In this document: in pieces, positions 8,782-16,529 of the stretch
Numbering within the stretch: position 1 is the stretch's first letter
Layout: every line of letters starts with the position of its first letter
Assembly: GCA_031976175.1 (NCBI GenBank)
Contig: DALYLR010000022.1
Location: 1-56,507 of the forward strand
DNA length: 56,507 nucleotides
Direction of reading: 5' to 3'
From: DMER01 sp003451645
Lineage (GTDB): Bacteria > Pseudomonadota > Alphaproteobacteria > Micropepsales > Micropepsaceae
Notes under the pieces: generated by a model
What the model was told of the DNA's origin: nothing
The model's database searches: none
The model's input: the letters and a program-made list of their open reading frames with translations, nothing else
Translations under genes and position numbers: made by a program

Positions 8782-9897
8782 ATGGCTGTTCTTTACCACA
8801 CCGGCAAATTTCCTCCGAAAAACTTGGATTGGGAAATTCTCTTGCCATTCATTGGGCCTGCCAGCGCAGCACTCGCCCGCTATGAAGGGGTGCTACATGG
8901 CGTACCGAACCGGGACGTGCTGCTTTCGCCTTTGACCTCGCAAGAAGCTGTCTTGTCGAGCCGTATCGAGGGCACACAGGCAACTTTGGGGGAGGTCCTG
9001 GAATTTGAAGCAGAAGGGCTACCCAATGACGAGAGCACACCAAAACGCGCAGACATCAGGGAGGTCATGAATTATCGCGTTGCCTTGCGGATGGCCGTCA
9101 ACGAAATGCGTGAGCTGCCCCTCTCGCAGCGCCTGATCAAGCACATGCACAGAACGCTGATGGATGGTGTTCGAGGCCGCAACAAGGATCCGGGGGAGTA
9201 TCGGCGCATTCAAAACTGGATTGGCCCAGGGAATAGTCCTATCAGCGCCGCCCGCTTTGTCCCGGTAGGCGCTGAGAATTTGGACAACGCGATGTCTGCG
9301 TGGGAGACCTATCTGCATGGAAAAGAGTTCGACATTACAGTTCAACTGGCGGTGCTTCATGCTGAGTTTGAAGCAATACATCCCTTTTTAGACGGCAATG
9401 GGCGCTTAGGGCGCCTTTTGGTACCATTGTTCTTGTTTGAGAAGAAATTATTAGACAGTCCAAATTTCTATATGAGTGCCTTCTTGGAGCGAAATCGCGA
9501 CGAGTATTATGAAAGGCTTCTGAGTGTGTCACGTGATGACGACTGGACCGGATGGTGCAAGTTCTTTTTGCAAGGCCTGATCGAGCAGGCTAATGAAAAC
9601 ACTGCCAAGGCTCAAGAAATTCTGGAGTTATACAGGGAGCAAAAGACTTGGATTGTTGAAGCGACTAAGTCACAGTTTGGTGTGAAGATACTGGATTGGA
9701 TTTTCGTTCGACCGATTTTTAAGGCTCGGGATGTGGTCGAAACGTCCGGGGTGCCGAAGGAGTCCGTGGCTCGGCTCCTGAGGATATTGCGCGAAGAAGA
9801 TGTCTTGACGGAATTGCGGCCCGCGACCGGCCGGAGGCCAGCGATCTATGCGTTTGGTAAGTTGCTGAACATCGCAGAAGGGCAGAAGGTCGTTTGA
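8782..9897 (+). CDS. Fic family protein (AMPylator-type)
   Basis: This 371-residue protein has the full Fic motif HPFLDGNGRLGR at residues 200-211 (catalytic His200), typical of enzymes that transfer AMP from ATP to a protein hydroxyl. An N-terminal SSRIEG at 59-64 fits the [S/T]xxxE[G/N] inhibitory motif, so it is an autoinhibited class II Fic protein. The C-terminal 80 residues (KARDVVETSGVPKESVARLLRILREE) look like a winged helix. Base composition is AT-rich compared with its neighbours. A CCCTG/CAGGG hairpin at 8764-8779 sits just upstream of the ATG and could limit ribosome access. The target protein is unknown. Confidence 0.93.
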   Translation: MAVLYHTGKFPPKNLDWEILLPFIGPASAALARYEGVLHGVPNRDVLLSPLTSQEAVLSSRIEGTQATLGEVLEFEAEGLPNDESTPKRADIREVMNYRVALRMAVNEMRELPLSQRLIKHMHRTLMDGVRGRNKDPGEYRRIQNWIGPGNSPISAARFVPVGAENLDNAMSAWETYLHGKEFDITVQLAVLHAEFEAIHPFLDGNGRLGRLLVPLFLFEKKLLDSPNFYMSAFLERNRDEYYERLLSVSRDDDWTGWCKFFLQGLIEQANENTAKAQEILELYREQKTWIVEATKSQFGVKILDWIFVRPIFKARDVVETSGVPKESVARLLRILREEDVLTELRPATGRRPAIYAFGKLLNIAEGQKVV

Positions 9898-9910
9898 GGC
9901 CCATCAATGG

Positions 9911-9930
9911 GTCACAACACATTTTGTGAC
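9911..9930. repeat. Inverted repeat downstream of fic
   Basis: GTCACAA-CACATT-TTGTGAC is a perfect 7-bp inverted repeat 13 bp after the fic stop. A further GGGTCACAA copy follows near 9950. There is no T-run, so it is not a standard terminator; it may be an element-end or protein-binding sequence. Confidence 0.4.
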
Positions 9931-10062
9931 ACAGATTTCCGCGAAAGTGGGTCACAAGCGCCTCCGCCACGTTCTCAAGCAAACATACTCTCCAAGATGC
10001 GGCATGGCAGAGTGCACTTCACACAACCGATTGTGCCCACTGGAACTGGTCCAAACGAGTTC

Positions 10063-10109
10063 CAACCCTAGCCCGCCTGCCTCTGGCCCAGCCGGTTCAC
10101 CGGCAGGCG
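10063..10109. repeat. Right 47-bp direct repeat flanking the Fic island
   Basis: This is the partner of 8576-8622 (45/47 identical). It contains the functional 3' end of the MBL-fold hydrolase gene on the minus strand. Confidence 0.85.
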
Positions 10110-10952
10110 TAGATAGACGTGGCCGTCATCGTCTGGCGGCGGCAAGGCGCCTGCGCGAATATTGACCTGCAAAGAGGGCAAGATTAGGAGCGGCGGGGCC
10201 AGGCTCGCATCACGCGCATGGCGCATGGCGACAAAGTCCGCTTCGCTGACGCCATCCTTGATGTGGACATTATGGGCGCGCTGACCGGCGACTGTGCTCT
10301 CCCAGGCGTGCAAGGTGCGGCCAGCGGGCAGATAGTCATGGCCGGTGAAGATACGGGTCGAGGGCGGCAAATCGAGAATGCGCCGGATCGACCGGTAAAG
10401 CGTGGCGGCATCGCCGCCCGGAAAATCCGCACGCGCAGTGCCGTAATCCGGCTGGAACAAAGTATCGCCAACAAAGGCCGCGTCGCCGATCACATATGTA
10501 ATGCAAGCGGGCGTATGGCCCGGCGTATGCATAACACGCACGCTCAAGGTGCCCAGCTGAAACTGCTCACCATCCTCGAAGAGCGCCTCGAAGGCGCTAC
10601 CATCGGCCACCACATCCTGCGCGTGGAAAAGCGGTTTGAAGACCTTTTGCACCACAGCGATATTGCCGCCAATGCCGACCTTGGCGCCGGCTTTTTCCCG
10701 CAAGTAATGAGCCGCAGACAGATGATCCGCATGCGCATGGGTCTCCAAAATCCAGGTGACCTGCAGGTCTTGCGCTTTCGCCGCGCGTAACACCGCATCC
10801 GCGGAAGCCGTGGAGGTGAGTGCCGCCTTGGGCTCGTAATCGAGGACGGGATCGATGATCGCGGCCGCTTTGGTAGCCGGATCGCTGACCAGATAGGTCA
10901 CGGTCGCCGTGGCGGGATCGAAAAAGGCTTGGACATTTGGTGACGGGCTCAT
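10068..10952 (-). CDS. blh: MBL-fold persulfide dioxygenase-like hydrolase (Blh type)
   Basis: This 294-residue metallo-beta-lactamase-fold protein carries the metal-binding THAHADH motif (His72, His74, Asp76, His77), HTPGHTPAC, FVGDTLF and FTGHDY. These fit the ETHE1/Blh group, which oxidises glutathione persulfide with one iron. It is divergent from bigR and shares its palindromic operator, the usual arrangement of the BigR regulon for hydrogen sulfide detoxification. Its 3' end is duplicated on the other side of the Fic island. Persulfide activity is inferred from family and neighbours. Confidence 0.88.
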   Translation of the reverse strand: MSPSPNVQAFFDPATATVTYLVSDPATKAAAIIDPVLDYEPKAALTSTASADAVLRAAKAQDLQVTWILETHAHADHLSAAHYLREKAGAKVGIGGNIAVVQKVFKPLFHAQDVVADGSAFEALFEDGEQFQLGTLSVRVMHTPGHTPACITYVIGDAAFVGDTLFQPDYGTARADFPGGDAATLYRSIRRILDLPPSTRIFTGHDYLPAGRTLHAWESTVAGQRAHNVHIKDGVSEADFVAMRHARDASLAPPLLILPSLQVNIRAGALPPPDDDGHVYLRLPVNRLGQRQAG

Positions 10953-10984
10953 GGCGCGCGCTCCTTTGGTAACGGTGCCGATCC

Positions 10985-11025
10985 TATATATTAGTACTTG
11001 CTAAATTAGCAAGAGGTGATATATA
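10985..11025. promoter_or_regulatory. BigR box: extended palindromic operator
   Basis: CTTGCTAA-A-TTAGCAAG (10997-11013) is a perfect 17-bp palindrome. TATATA arms sit symmetrically at 10985-10990 and 11020-11025, so the whole 41 bp is centred on 11005. It covers the shared promoter region of blh (minus) and bigR (plus) and ends 7 bp before the bigR start, as expected for BigR autorepression relieved by sulfide. Confidence 0.8.
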
Positions 11026-11032
11026 GAGAGCC

Positions 11033-11350
11033 ATGTTGACCTTGACCAAACGAAACCTGGCGAAGTTTGAGGCGAGCGCGGCTGAGGCGGCGGCGATGCT
11101 GAAAGCCTTATCGAATGAGCGGCGGCTGATGGTGTTGTGCCAATTGGGGGCAGGCGAGTTGAGCGTTGGTGCGCTGCAAGATCGCTTGGATCTCTCTCAA
11201 TCGGCGTTGTCCCAGCATCTGGCTGTGCTGAGAGAGGAGGGCATCGTGACGACCAGGCGGGATGGCCAGACCATCTTTTACCGGATCGCCGATCCCAACG
11301 CGGTCAAGATCATCGAAACCCTAGCGTCCATCTATTGTCCGGAGAAATGA
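11033..11350 (+). CDS. bigR: BigR/SqrR-type ArsR-family persulfide-sensing repressor
   Basis: This 105-residue ArsR-family winged-helix protein has the recognition segment LSQSALSQHLAVLREEGIV and TRRDGQTIFYRI wing, both closely BigR-like. Two cysteines, Cys36 (MVLCQL) and Cys102 (IYCPEK), occupy the positions that form the tetrasulfide/disulfide switch in BigR and SqrR. It is expected to repress both directions from the palindrome at 10985-11025. The rhodanese start follows one base after its stop, so these genes form one operon. Confidence 0.92.
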   Translation: MLTLTKRNLAKFEASAAEAAAMLKALSNERRLMVLCQLGAGELSVGALQDRLDLSQSALSQHLAVLREEGIVTTRRDGQTIFYRIADPNAVKIIETLASIYCPEK

Positions 11351-11351
11351 C

Positions 11352-11882
11352 ATGGCGACTTTAACTGCCCTTGATCCCAACACTGTCGCTGCGCGTCTCA
11401 AAGACCGCAGCTTGATCCTGGTCGACATTCGCGAGGCGGACGAATATGCGCGCGAGCACATTGACGGTGCCGTCTCGCTACCCCTGTCAAAGCTGGAAAG
11501 CGCGCATGTCAAACTCGAGGCAGGCAAGGACGTCGTGTTCCAGTGCCGCACGGGTAACCGCACAGGTGCCAATTGCTCGAGATTAGCAGCCTTCGCTGAT
11601 GGTCCGGCCTATGTCATGGAGGGCGGGCTCGACGCGTGGAAGCAGGCAGGGTTAGCGGTGCAGACAGATGCCTCGGCGCCGTTGGAGATCAACCGGCAAG
11701 TCCAGATCACGGCAGGCATGCTGATCTTGAGCGGCGTCGTGCTGGCCCAAACTGTCCATCCCGCTTTCATTGGGTTGTCGGCCTTTGTGGGCGCGGGCCT
11801 GACCTTTGCGGGCGTGAGCGGGTGGTGCGGGATGGCCAAGCTTTTGGCAGCCATGCCCTGGAACCGGCGTGCCGCGGCATGA
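11352..11882 (+). CDS. Rhodanese with C-terminal DUF2892 membrane domain
   Basis: This 176-residue protein has a rhodanese domain at about residues 1-105 (LVDIREADEYAREHIDGAV and the catalytic loop CRTGNRTG, active-site Cys). It is followed by a DUF2892-like pair of membrane segments (AGMLILSGVVLAQ and FIGLSAFVGAGLTFAGVSG, ending WCGMAKLLAAMPWNR). It should transfer sulfane sulfur at the inner membrane, next to the exporter encoded downstream. Its stop overlaps the tauE start (ATGA). Confidence 0.92.
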   Translation: MATLTALDPNTVAARLKDRSLILVDIREADEYAREHIDGAVSLPLSKLESAHVKLEAGKDVVFQCRTGNRTGANCSRLAAFADGPAYVMEGGLDAWKQAGLAVQTDASAPLEINRQVQITAGMLILSGVVLAQTVHPAFIGLSAFVGAGLTFAGVSGWCGMAKLLAAMPWNRRAAA

Positions 11883-12661
11883 TCGTATTGGACGCATGGG
11901 CCGCAGGGATGGCGCTCGCGAGTGGCGCATTGGTCGGCCTGTTGCTGGCGGCCTTTGGCGGCGGTGGATCAGTGCTGGCAGCTCCGCTCCTGCTCTATGC
12001 GGTCGGCGTGCGCGACCCGCATGTGGCCATAGGCACATCGAGCGCTGCCGTCGCTGCCAACGCTGCCTTTAATCTGATTGGTCATTGGCGGGGCGGCCGG
12101 GTCAAATGGCCCTGCGCGCTGACCTTTGCGGCAGCGGGCATCGTGGGCTCGCTTGGCGGCTCGAGCCTCGCCAAGCTTATCTCAGGTCAGCATCTACTCT
12201 TGGCCTTTGCGGTGGCGATGTTGGCGATCGCGGCCTCGATGTTGCGCAAGCCCGCAAGCGAGGGTGACCCCGATGTGACGATCACGCCTGCCCTGATGCT
12301 ACGACTGACCCCGTTGGGATTGCTGACCGGCTTTGCGGCGGGGTTCTTTGGCATCGGCGGAGGCTTCTTAATTGTACCGGGCCTGATGCTCGCAACGGGC
12401 ATGACCATTGCCAACGCGGCCGCATCGTCATTGGTATCGGTGACCCTTTTTGGTGCGGCGACCTCGGTCAATTATGCGTGGTCAGGGTGGGTCGACTGGC
12501 GGCTCGCAGGCCTGCTGCTTGCGGGCGGCGCGGTGGGAGGGATGCTGGGCATGCAGGCCGCAAAGTGGCTGGCACCGCGCGCAAGCGTAGCGCGCCAGAC
12601 CTTTGCGCTCATGGTCATGGCCGTTGCGGTCTATGTGGGGTGGCGCGCGCTCAATCCTTAA
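11879..12661 (+). CDS. TauE/SafE sulfite exporter family membrane protein
   Basis: This 260-residue protein has about eight hydrophobic segments. It shows the two TauE/SafE signatures, AAFGGGGSVLAAPLLLYAVG near the N-terminus and GFAAGFFGIGGGFLIVPGL in the middle. Located last in the bigR operon, it probably exports sulfite or another product of persulfide oxidation. The start overlaps the rhodanese stop, giving translational coupling. Its stop codon overlaps the stop of the convergent lipoprotein gene (TTAA). Confidence 0.92.
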   Translation: MIVLDAWAAGMALASGALVGLLLAAFGGGGSVLAAPLLLYAVGVRDPHVAIGTSSAAVAANAAFNLIGHWRGGRVKWPCALTFAAAGIVGSLGGSSLAKLISGQHLLLAFAVAMLAIAASMLRKPASEGDPDVTITPALMLRLTPLGLLTGFAAGFFGIGGGFLIVPGLMLATGMTIANAAASSLVSVTLFGAATSVNYAWSGWVDWRLAGLLLAGGAVGGMLGMQAAKWLAPRASVARQTFALMVMAVAVYVGWRALNP

Positions 12662-13260
12662 GGCACGATGGCTTTGGATGCTGCCCCAGCAGCCGCACCT
12701 GAGAGATCCTGGAGCGGACCCAGAGGCTTGGTGTCGCGCTTGACCTCATTGATATTGGGCGTGCCGGACCACAATTTGTAGACGACCACATCGTCCTGGA
12801 TCAGGACCAGCATTTGCGCCTTCCATCCCGTTGAGGTGGTTTCGCGCTGAAAGCCCAACACATCGAGGCCAACATCGCCGGTGCGGTCGCGGCTGATCCG
12901 GGAGGGCTCGGCAAGCCAGCCCTGACACCGCTCGCGCGCGGATAGGCATGCCTGAACTGCGGGATCGAGGTCCTCCTTCTTGACCGATTGCTGCGGCAAG
13001 AAGCGTGGCACAAGGTCCAGGTAATTCAAGACACGGATATTGGGGGTCGCGTAAGGGTCGAGGCCCTTGGCCTTGAGCTCATCGGTCGTGGTCTGAAAGG
13101 GCACGATCTTGGCGTAAGCGTCCTCGGCGGATTTGTAGTCCTGGAAGGGCGATTCCGTAATTTCCTTGTTGGAGGGCAAGACCTGAACGGTGCCACAGGC
13201 GGTCAAGGCCGCCGCCACGCCCGCCAACAAACTAATTCGCAACACATCCAGCCCAGTCAT
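12658..13260 (-). CDS. Lipoprotein of unknown function
   Basis: The 200-residue product starts MTGLDVLRISLLAGVAAALTAC, a signal peptide with the lipobox LTAC, so it should be lipidated and membrane anchored. An open frame extends 20 codons further upstream but the lipobox spacing favours the start at 13260. The mature protein has two further cysteines (VQACLSARERCQGW), likely disulfide bonded, and a C-terminal strand region MLVLIQDDVVVYKLWSGTPN. I do not recognise a family. Confidence 0.75.
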   Translation of the reverse strand: MTGLDVLRISLLAGVAAALTACGTVQVLPSNKEITESPFQDYKSAEDAYAKIVPFQTTTDELKAKGLDPYATPNIRVLNYLDLVPRFLPQQSVKKEDLDPAVQACLSARERCQGWLAEPSRISRDRTGDVGLDVLGFQRETTSTGWKAQMLVLIQDDVVVYKLWSGTPNINEVKRDTKPLGPLQDLSGAAAGAASKAIVP

Positions 13261-13331
13261 CACCTTAATCCCCGCTTGGCTCGTCGCCACCCTGATAACA
13301 GGCCTGATCGCGTCAGGCAATTTCCGTAAAA

Positions 13332-14264
13332 TTATGACCTTGAGGCGGTGGCAAGCCTGTCAGGATAGTCGGTACAGATCGCCTCGACGCCAAGGCCTAT
13401 CAGGCGTTGCATGTCCGCCTCGGCATTGACGGTCCAGCCCCCCACCTTGAGGCCATGCGCGCGGGCCCGCGCAACCGATGAGGCGTCAAGGTCGGGATGG
13501 AACGGAAACCAGCCCTGGGCACCGGACGCCTTGATGGCAGGCAAGAGGCCGCCATGGCGCGCCTTGTCAAACCCGGCTGCCCAAGGCGCTTCGGTCCGGT
13601 CCCAAGCACGAAACTTGTGATAGAGCGGCTCCGGCGGAGGCCAATGGGCAAGCGGGGGATCGTCGGGCCCGAACCAGCTTTGCGGCAAGGTTGTGAACCA
13701 GACGGGCAGATCAGGGGCGAGACGCTGCGCTGCCACCAAGGCCCGCCAATCAAAGCCGATAATGACCACATTGGCTTCCGCCCTCTCCGCGCGGATGAGG
13801 GTCACGACCTTCTCGGCAAAAACGTAAGGCGCGACCGTGCGGCCTGGCTCGACAAAATTGGACTTGAGCTCGATCCACACCTGCAAGTGCGTGCCGCGCA
13901 CAAGCGCCAAGACCTCCCGCAAATGCGGAACCCGCGCGCCATCGGCCCAAGCGGTTACGGGATGCTCGGCCGCATAACGGCTGCCCGGCGCCGCCCGCCC
14001 CACGTCAAAGGCTTGGAGCTCTGCAAAGGTCATGTCCTTGAGGAGCATGTCCCGGCGCGTGATCCAAGTGCCATCCGGCCCCCTGGTGATCTCAGGCTTT
14101 AGCGCATCGTCGTGATAGACCGCGACCTCGCCATCGCGGGTGATATGGACATCGAGTTCGAACCCGTGGGCGCCCATTGCGGCCGCGCCCGCAAAGGCGG
14201 CCATAGTGTTCTCAGGCCAAAGCCCCGCCCCGCCGCGATGGGCGATGTTTAGCGGGCGGCTCAT
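13332..14264 (-). CDS. ugpQ: Glycerophosphodiester phosphodiesterase
   Basis: This 310-residue TIM-barrel enzyme hydrolyses glycerophosphodiesters to glycerol 3-phosphate and an alcohol. IAHRGGAGLWPENTMAAF carries the catalytic His and Arg and metal-binding Glu; GFELDVHITRDGEVAVYHDD carries the second His and acidic ligands. WIELK and the C-terminal GGWTVNAEADMQRLIGLGVE and TDYPD are also standard. There is no signal peptide, so it acts in the cytoplasm. It overlaps the upstream phhA gene by four bases (ATGA). The symbol is by family; it could equally be a glpQ paralogue. Confidence 0.9.
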   Translation of the reverse strand: MSRPLNIAHRGGAGLWPENTMAAFAGAAAMGAHGFELDVHITRDGEVAVYHDDALKPEITRGPDGTWITRRDMLLKDMTFAELQAFDVGRAAPGSRYAAEHPVTAWADGARVPHLREVLALVRGTHLQVWIELKSNFVEPGRTVAPYVFAEKVVTLIRAERAEANVVIIGFDWRALVAAQRLAPDLPVWFTTLPQSWFGPDDPPLAHWPPPEPLYHKFRAWDRTEAPWAAGFDKARHGGLLPAIKASGAQGWFPFHPDLDASSVARARAHGLKVGGWTVNAEADMQRLIGLGVEAICTDYPDRLATASRS

Positions 14265-15145
14265 GCGCTGAGCGCATGGGTGTGCGCCTTATAGGTCCGC
14301 GTGCCCCGGTGATGGACAATGTCCGTGGACAGAACATGGCCGGGCTCATAAGTGGGCCCGCTCTTGAGGCTCTCATAGATCGGTGCGAAATCCTTGTAGG
14401 TTTCGGCAAAGAGCTGATCGAAGCTGTCGATCACGAAGTAGCTCTCCTGGAAATCATCGATCCGGTATTTGGTCCGCATAACGCGCTCGAGCTCAAAACC
14501 AATCCGGTTGGGGGAGGGATCGTCGATGGAATAGACGGTCTCGGCGGTTGAGGAGGCGATCCCGGCACCATAGACCTTCATGCCCTGGGGCGTACGGATC
14601 AGCCCAAACTCAACAGTGTACCAGTACAGCCGGGCCAAATTGGGCAGGGCATGAAACGCGTTGAGCGCGCGCAAGCCGCCCTTGCCATAGGCCTCGATGT
14701 AATCGGCAAAGACGGGATGGGCGAGCATGGGCACATGGCCAAACACATCATGGAAGACATCGGGCTGCTCGATATAGTCGAGCTGATCAGGCTTGCGGAT
14801 GAAATTGCCGGCTGGGAACCGGCGGTTCGCCAAATGGTCGAAGAAAATGTCGTCCGGCACTAGGCCTGGTACGGCCACGATCGACCAGCCGGTCAGAGTG
14901 GACAGGCGGCGCGACAATTCGGTGAACTCAGGGATCTGATCGCGGCCAATATCGAGCCGGTGCATACCATCCAGGAACTCAGGGCAGACATAGCGCGGCA
15001 GCAGGACCTCTAGCCGCTCGTAAAGGGTTTTCCAGGTCCGGTGATCGGCGGCAGTATAGTGATGCCAGTGCTGATCGATGGTATAGTCCGGCCGAATGTC
15101 TGGGTACTGCTTCTTGAAATCGTCAAAGAGCGTTTGTGTGTCCAT
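14261..15145 (-). CDS. phhA: Phenylalanine 4-monooxygenase
   Basis: This 294-residue monodomain hydroxylase converts phenylalanine to tyrosine with tetrahydropterin, oxygen and iron. The iron ligands are visible: His132 and His137 in FHDVFGH and Glu179 in YWYTVEFGL. The start at MDTQTLF is chosen over an open frame 12 codons upstream because a GAGG lies just before it and bacterial PhhA begins there. It is co-transcribed with the downstream phosphodiesterase gene. No pterin dehydratase gene is adjacent. Confidence 0.95.
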   Translation of the reverse strand: MDTQTLFDDFKKQYPDIRPDYTIDQHWHHYTAADHRTWKTLYERLEVLLPRYVCPEFLDGMHRLDIGRDQIPEFTELSRRLSTLTGWSIVAVPGLVPDDIFFDHLANRRFPAGNFIRKPDQLDYIEQPDVFHDVFGHVPMLAHPVFADYIEAYGKGGLRALNAFHALPNLARLYWYTVEFGLIRTPQGMKVYGAGIASSTAETVYSIDDPSPNRIGFELERVMRTKYRIDDFQESYFVIDSFDQLFAETYKDFAPIYESLKSGPTYEPGHVLSTDIVHHRGTRTYKAHTHALSA

Positions 15146-15300
15146 GGAGGCCTCATGCGGGGCGCAATGGGGTGAGGGCAACGGTCTGCCCAGTTGCGAG
15201 TGACGCTAGCATAGGCGCGGGCAGGTGAGAAATGGGCGGCTGTCACCAACGGAGTTGGGCGGGCAGTCCGTTAGAGAGACGTTTTGCAAAGGTGGGGACA

Positions 15301-16302
15301 ATGCACAGAACACTCGGTCTTTTGGCGGCAGTGTTGGCGCTTGGCGCCGCGACCGCGCATGCAGGCCCCAAGGAGGCCTGCGACTACAGCGCCCAATATG
15401 ACGGTGTCAGCTGCATTGTCATGCTGGACGGCAAAGTGGTCGCGGAGACCTATTCGGGCTCGGGCGCCGCCGATAAGGCGTGGGGGCTGGCCTCCGGCAC
15501 CAAGAGTTTTTCCGGCGTCGCAGCCGCAGCGGCCGTGCAGGACGGCCTGTTCAAACTGGACGATAAGGTCGCGAGCATCCTAACCGAATGGCAGGCCGAT
15601 GGCCGCCGCGACATCACGATCCGCCAGCTTTTGTCCCTCACCAGTGGGATCAAGACCCCAGAGCCGCTCAAGCAATTGCGGGTGAGCTTCGCTGAAGCCG
15701 TGGCCATGCCCTTGGAGCATCCGCCCGGCTCGCACTACGCCTATGGGCAAGTGCCGTTTCAGATCTTCGCTGCGATGATGGAGCGCCGATTGGGGGGTGA
15801 AAAATATCTCGCATATCTGGAGCGCCGTTACCTCAATGCCTTGGGGATCAAGCTGACTTTGCGCGAGGGCCTCTTCGCGGGCGATCCATCCTGGGGCGGT
15901 GGCGGGATCATGACCGCGCGGGATTGGGCGGTTTTTGGCGAGTTCGTGCGCCAAGGCGGCATATGGAACGGCAAGCAATTGGTGGACGCAGCAGCCCTGG
16001 CCGAGAATTTCAAAGGCAGCCCGGTCCATGGCGGCTATGGGCTGACCTGGTGGCTGAAGGCGCCCAAGGGGGCGACCGTGCCAACCAGCGGCACGACCAT
16101 TAACGCGACGGACTTTTATAAGGGTGGCACAGACGCTTTGCCTGTTGGGGAGGTTTGGATGGCTGCCGGCGCGGGCAAGCAGCGGCTGATGATCGTGCCT
16201 GAGCGCCGGATGGTGGTGGTCCGCCAGACCTCTAAGATGCTGATGGGCGAGCGCACCAAATTCTCCGACGTTGAGTTCTTGCGGCTGCTGCTGGCGCCTT
16301 AG
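15301..16302 (+). CDS. Secreted beta-lactamase-fold serine hydrolase
   Basis: This 333-residue protein has a signal peptide (MHRTLGLLAAVLALGAATAHA) and belongs to the class C beta-lactamase / penicillin-binding-like fold. SGTKSF is the SxxK catalytic motif; SHYAYGQ occupies the place of the YxN motif with Tyr replacing Asn, and WMAAGAGKQR lies where the KTG-like strand is expected. These changes argue for an esterase or peptidase rather than a true beta-lactamase. Two cysteines near the mature N-terminus may pair. It is divergent from phhA. Confidence 0.85.
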   Translation: MHRTLGLLAAVLALGAATAHAGPKEACDYSAQYDGVSCIVMLDGKVVAETYSGSGAADKAWGLASGTKSFSGVAAAAAVQDGLFKLDDKVASILTEWQADGRRDITIRQLLSLTSGIKTPEPLKQLRVSFAEAVAMPLEHPPGSHYAYGQVPFQIFAAMMERRLGGEKYLAYLERRYLNALGIKLTLREGLFAGDPSWGGGGIMTARDWAVFGEFVRQGGIWNGKQLVDAAALAENFKGSPVHGGYGLTWWLKAPKGATVPTSGTTINATDFYKGGTDALPVGEVWMAAGAGKQRLMIVPERRMVVVRQTSKMLMGERTKFSDVEFLRLLLAP

Positions 16303-16529
16303 GGGAGAGGGGCGCCAAGCCAATTGCTGCACTTGCGAGGGTAGATTATTGCGAGGGCCATGGCGCCCGCGAATGCCCCTATCGCCAATGGCGTTGAATT
16401 CGCAATCTCCTTGCGGCAAATCTGCGGTAATATTGTTTCGTGAACAAGGAACAAGGGCGGGGTCACCAACGGCCCACCGCCCAGGCAGACTGTTTCATCC
16501 GCGTCTGCCTTTGATTGGGAAAACGCCAC

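Larger units (their letters stand above)
8623..10062. mobile_element. Fic-gene island between 47-bp repeats
   Basis: About 1.44 kb between the two 47-bp repeats is visibly richer in A+T than its surroundings and carries a single gene, fic. No integrase or transposase is present. The layout is like a small integrated element whose attachment site lies in the 3' end of a protein gene, or a cargo remnant of one. Mobility is inferred from the repeats and composition only. Confidence 0.5.

Noticed and set aside
15301..16302. A true class C beta-lactamase
   Set aside because: The YxN motif is replaced by YAY and no clear KTG is visible, so antibiotic resistance cannot be claimed.
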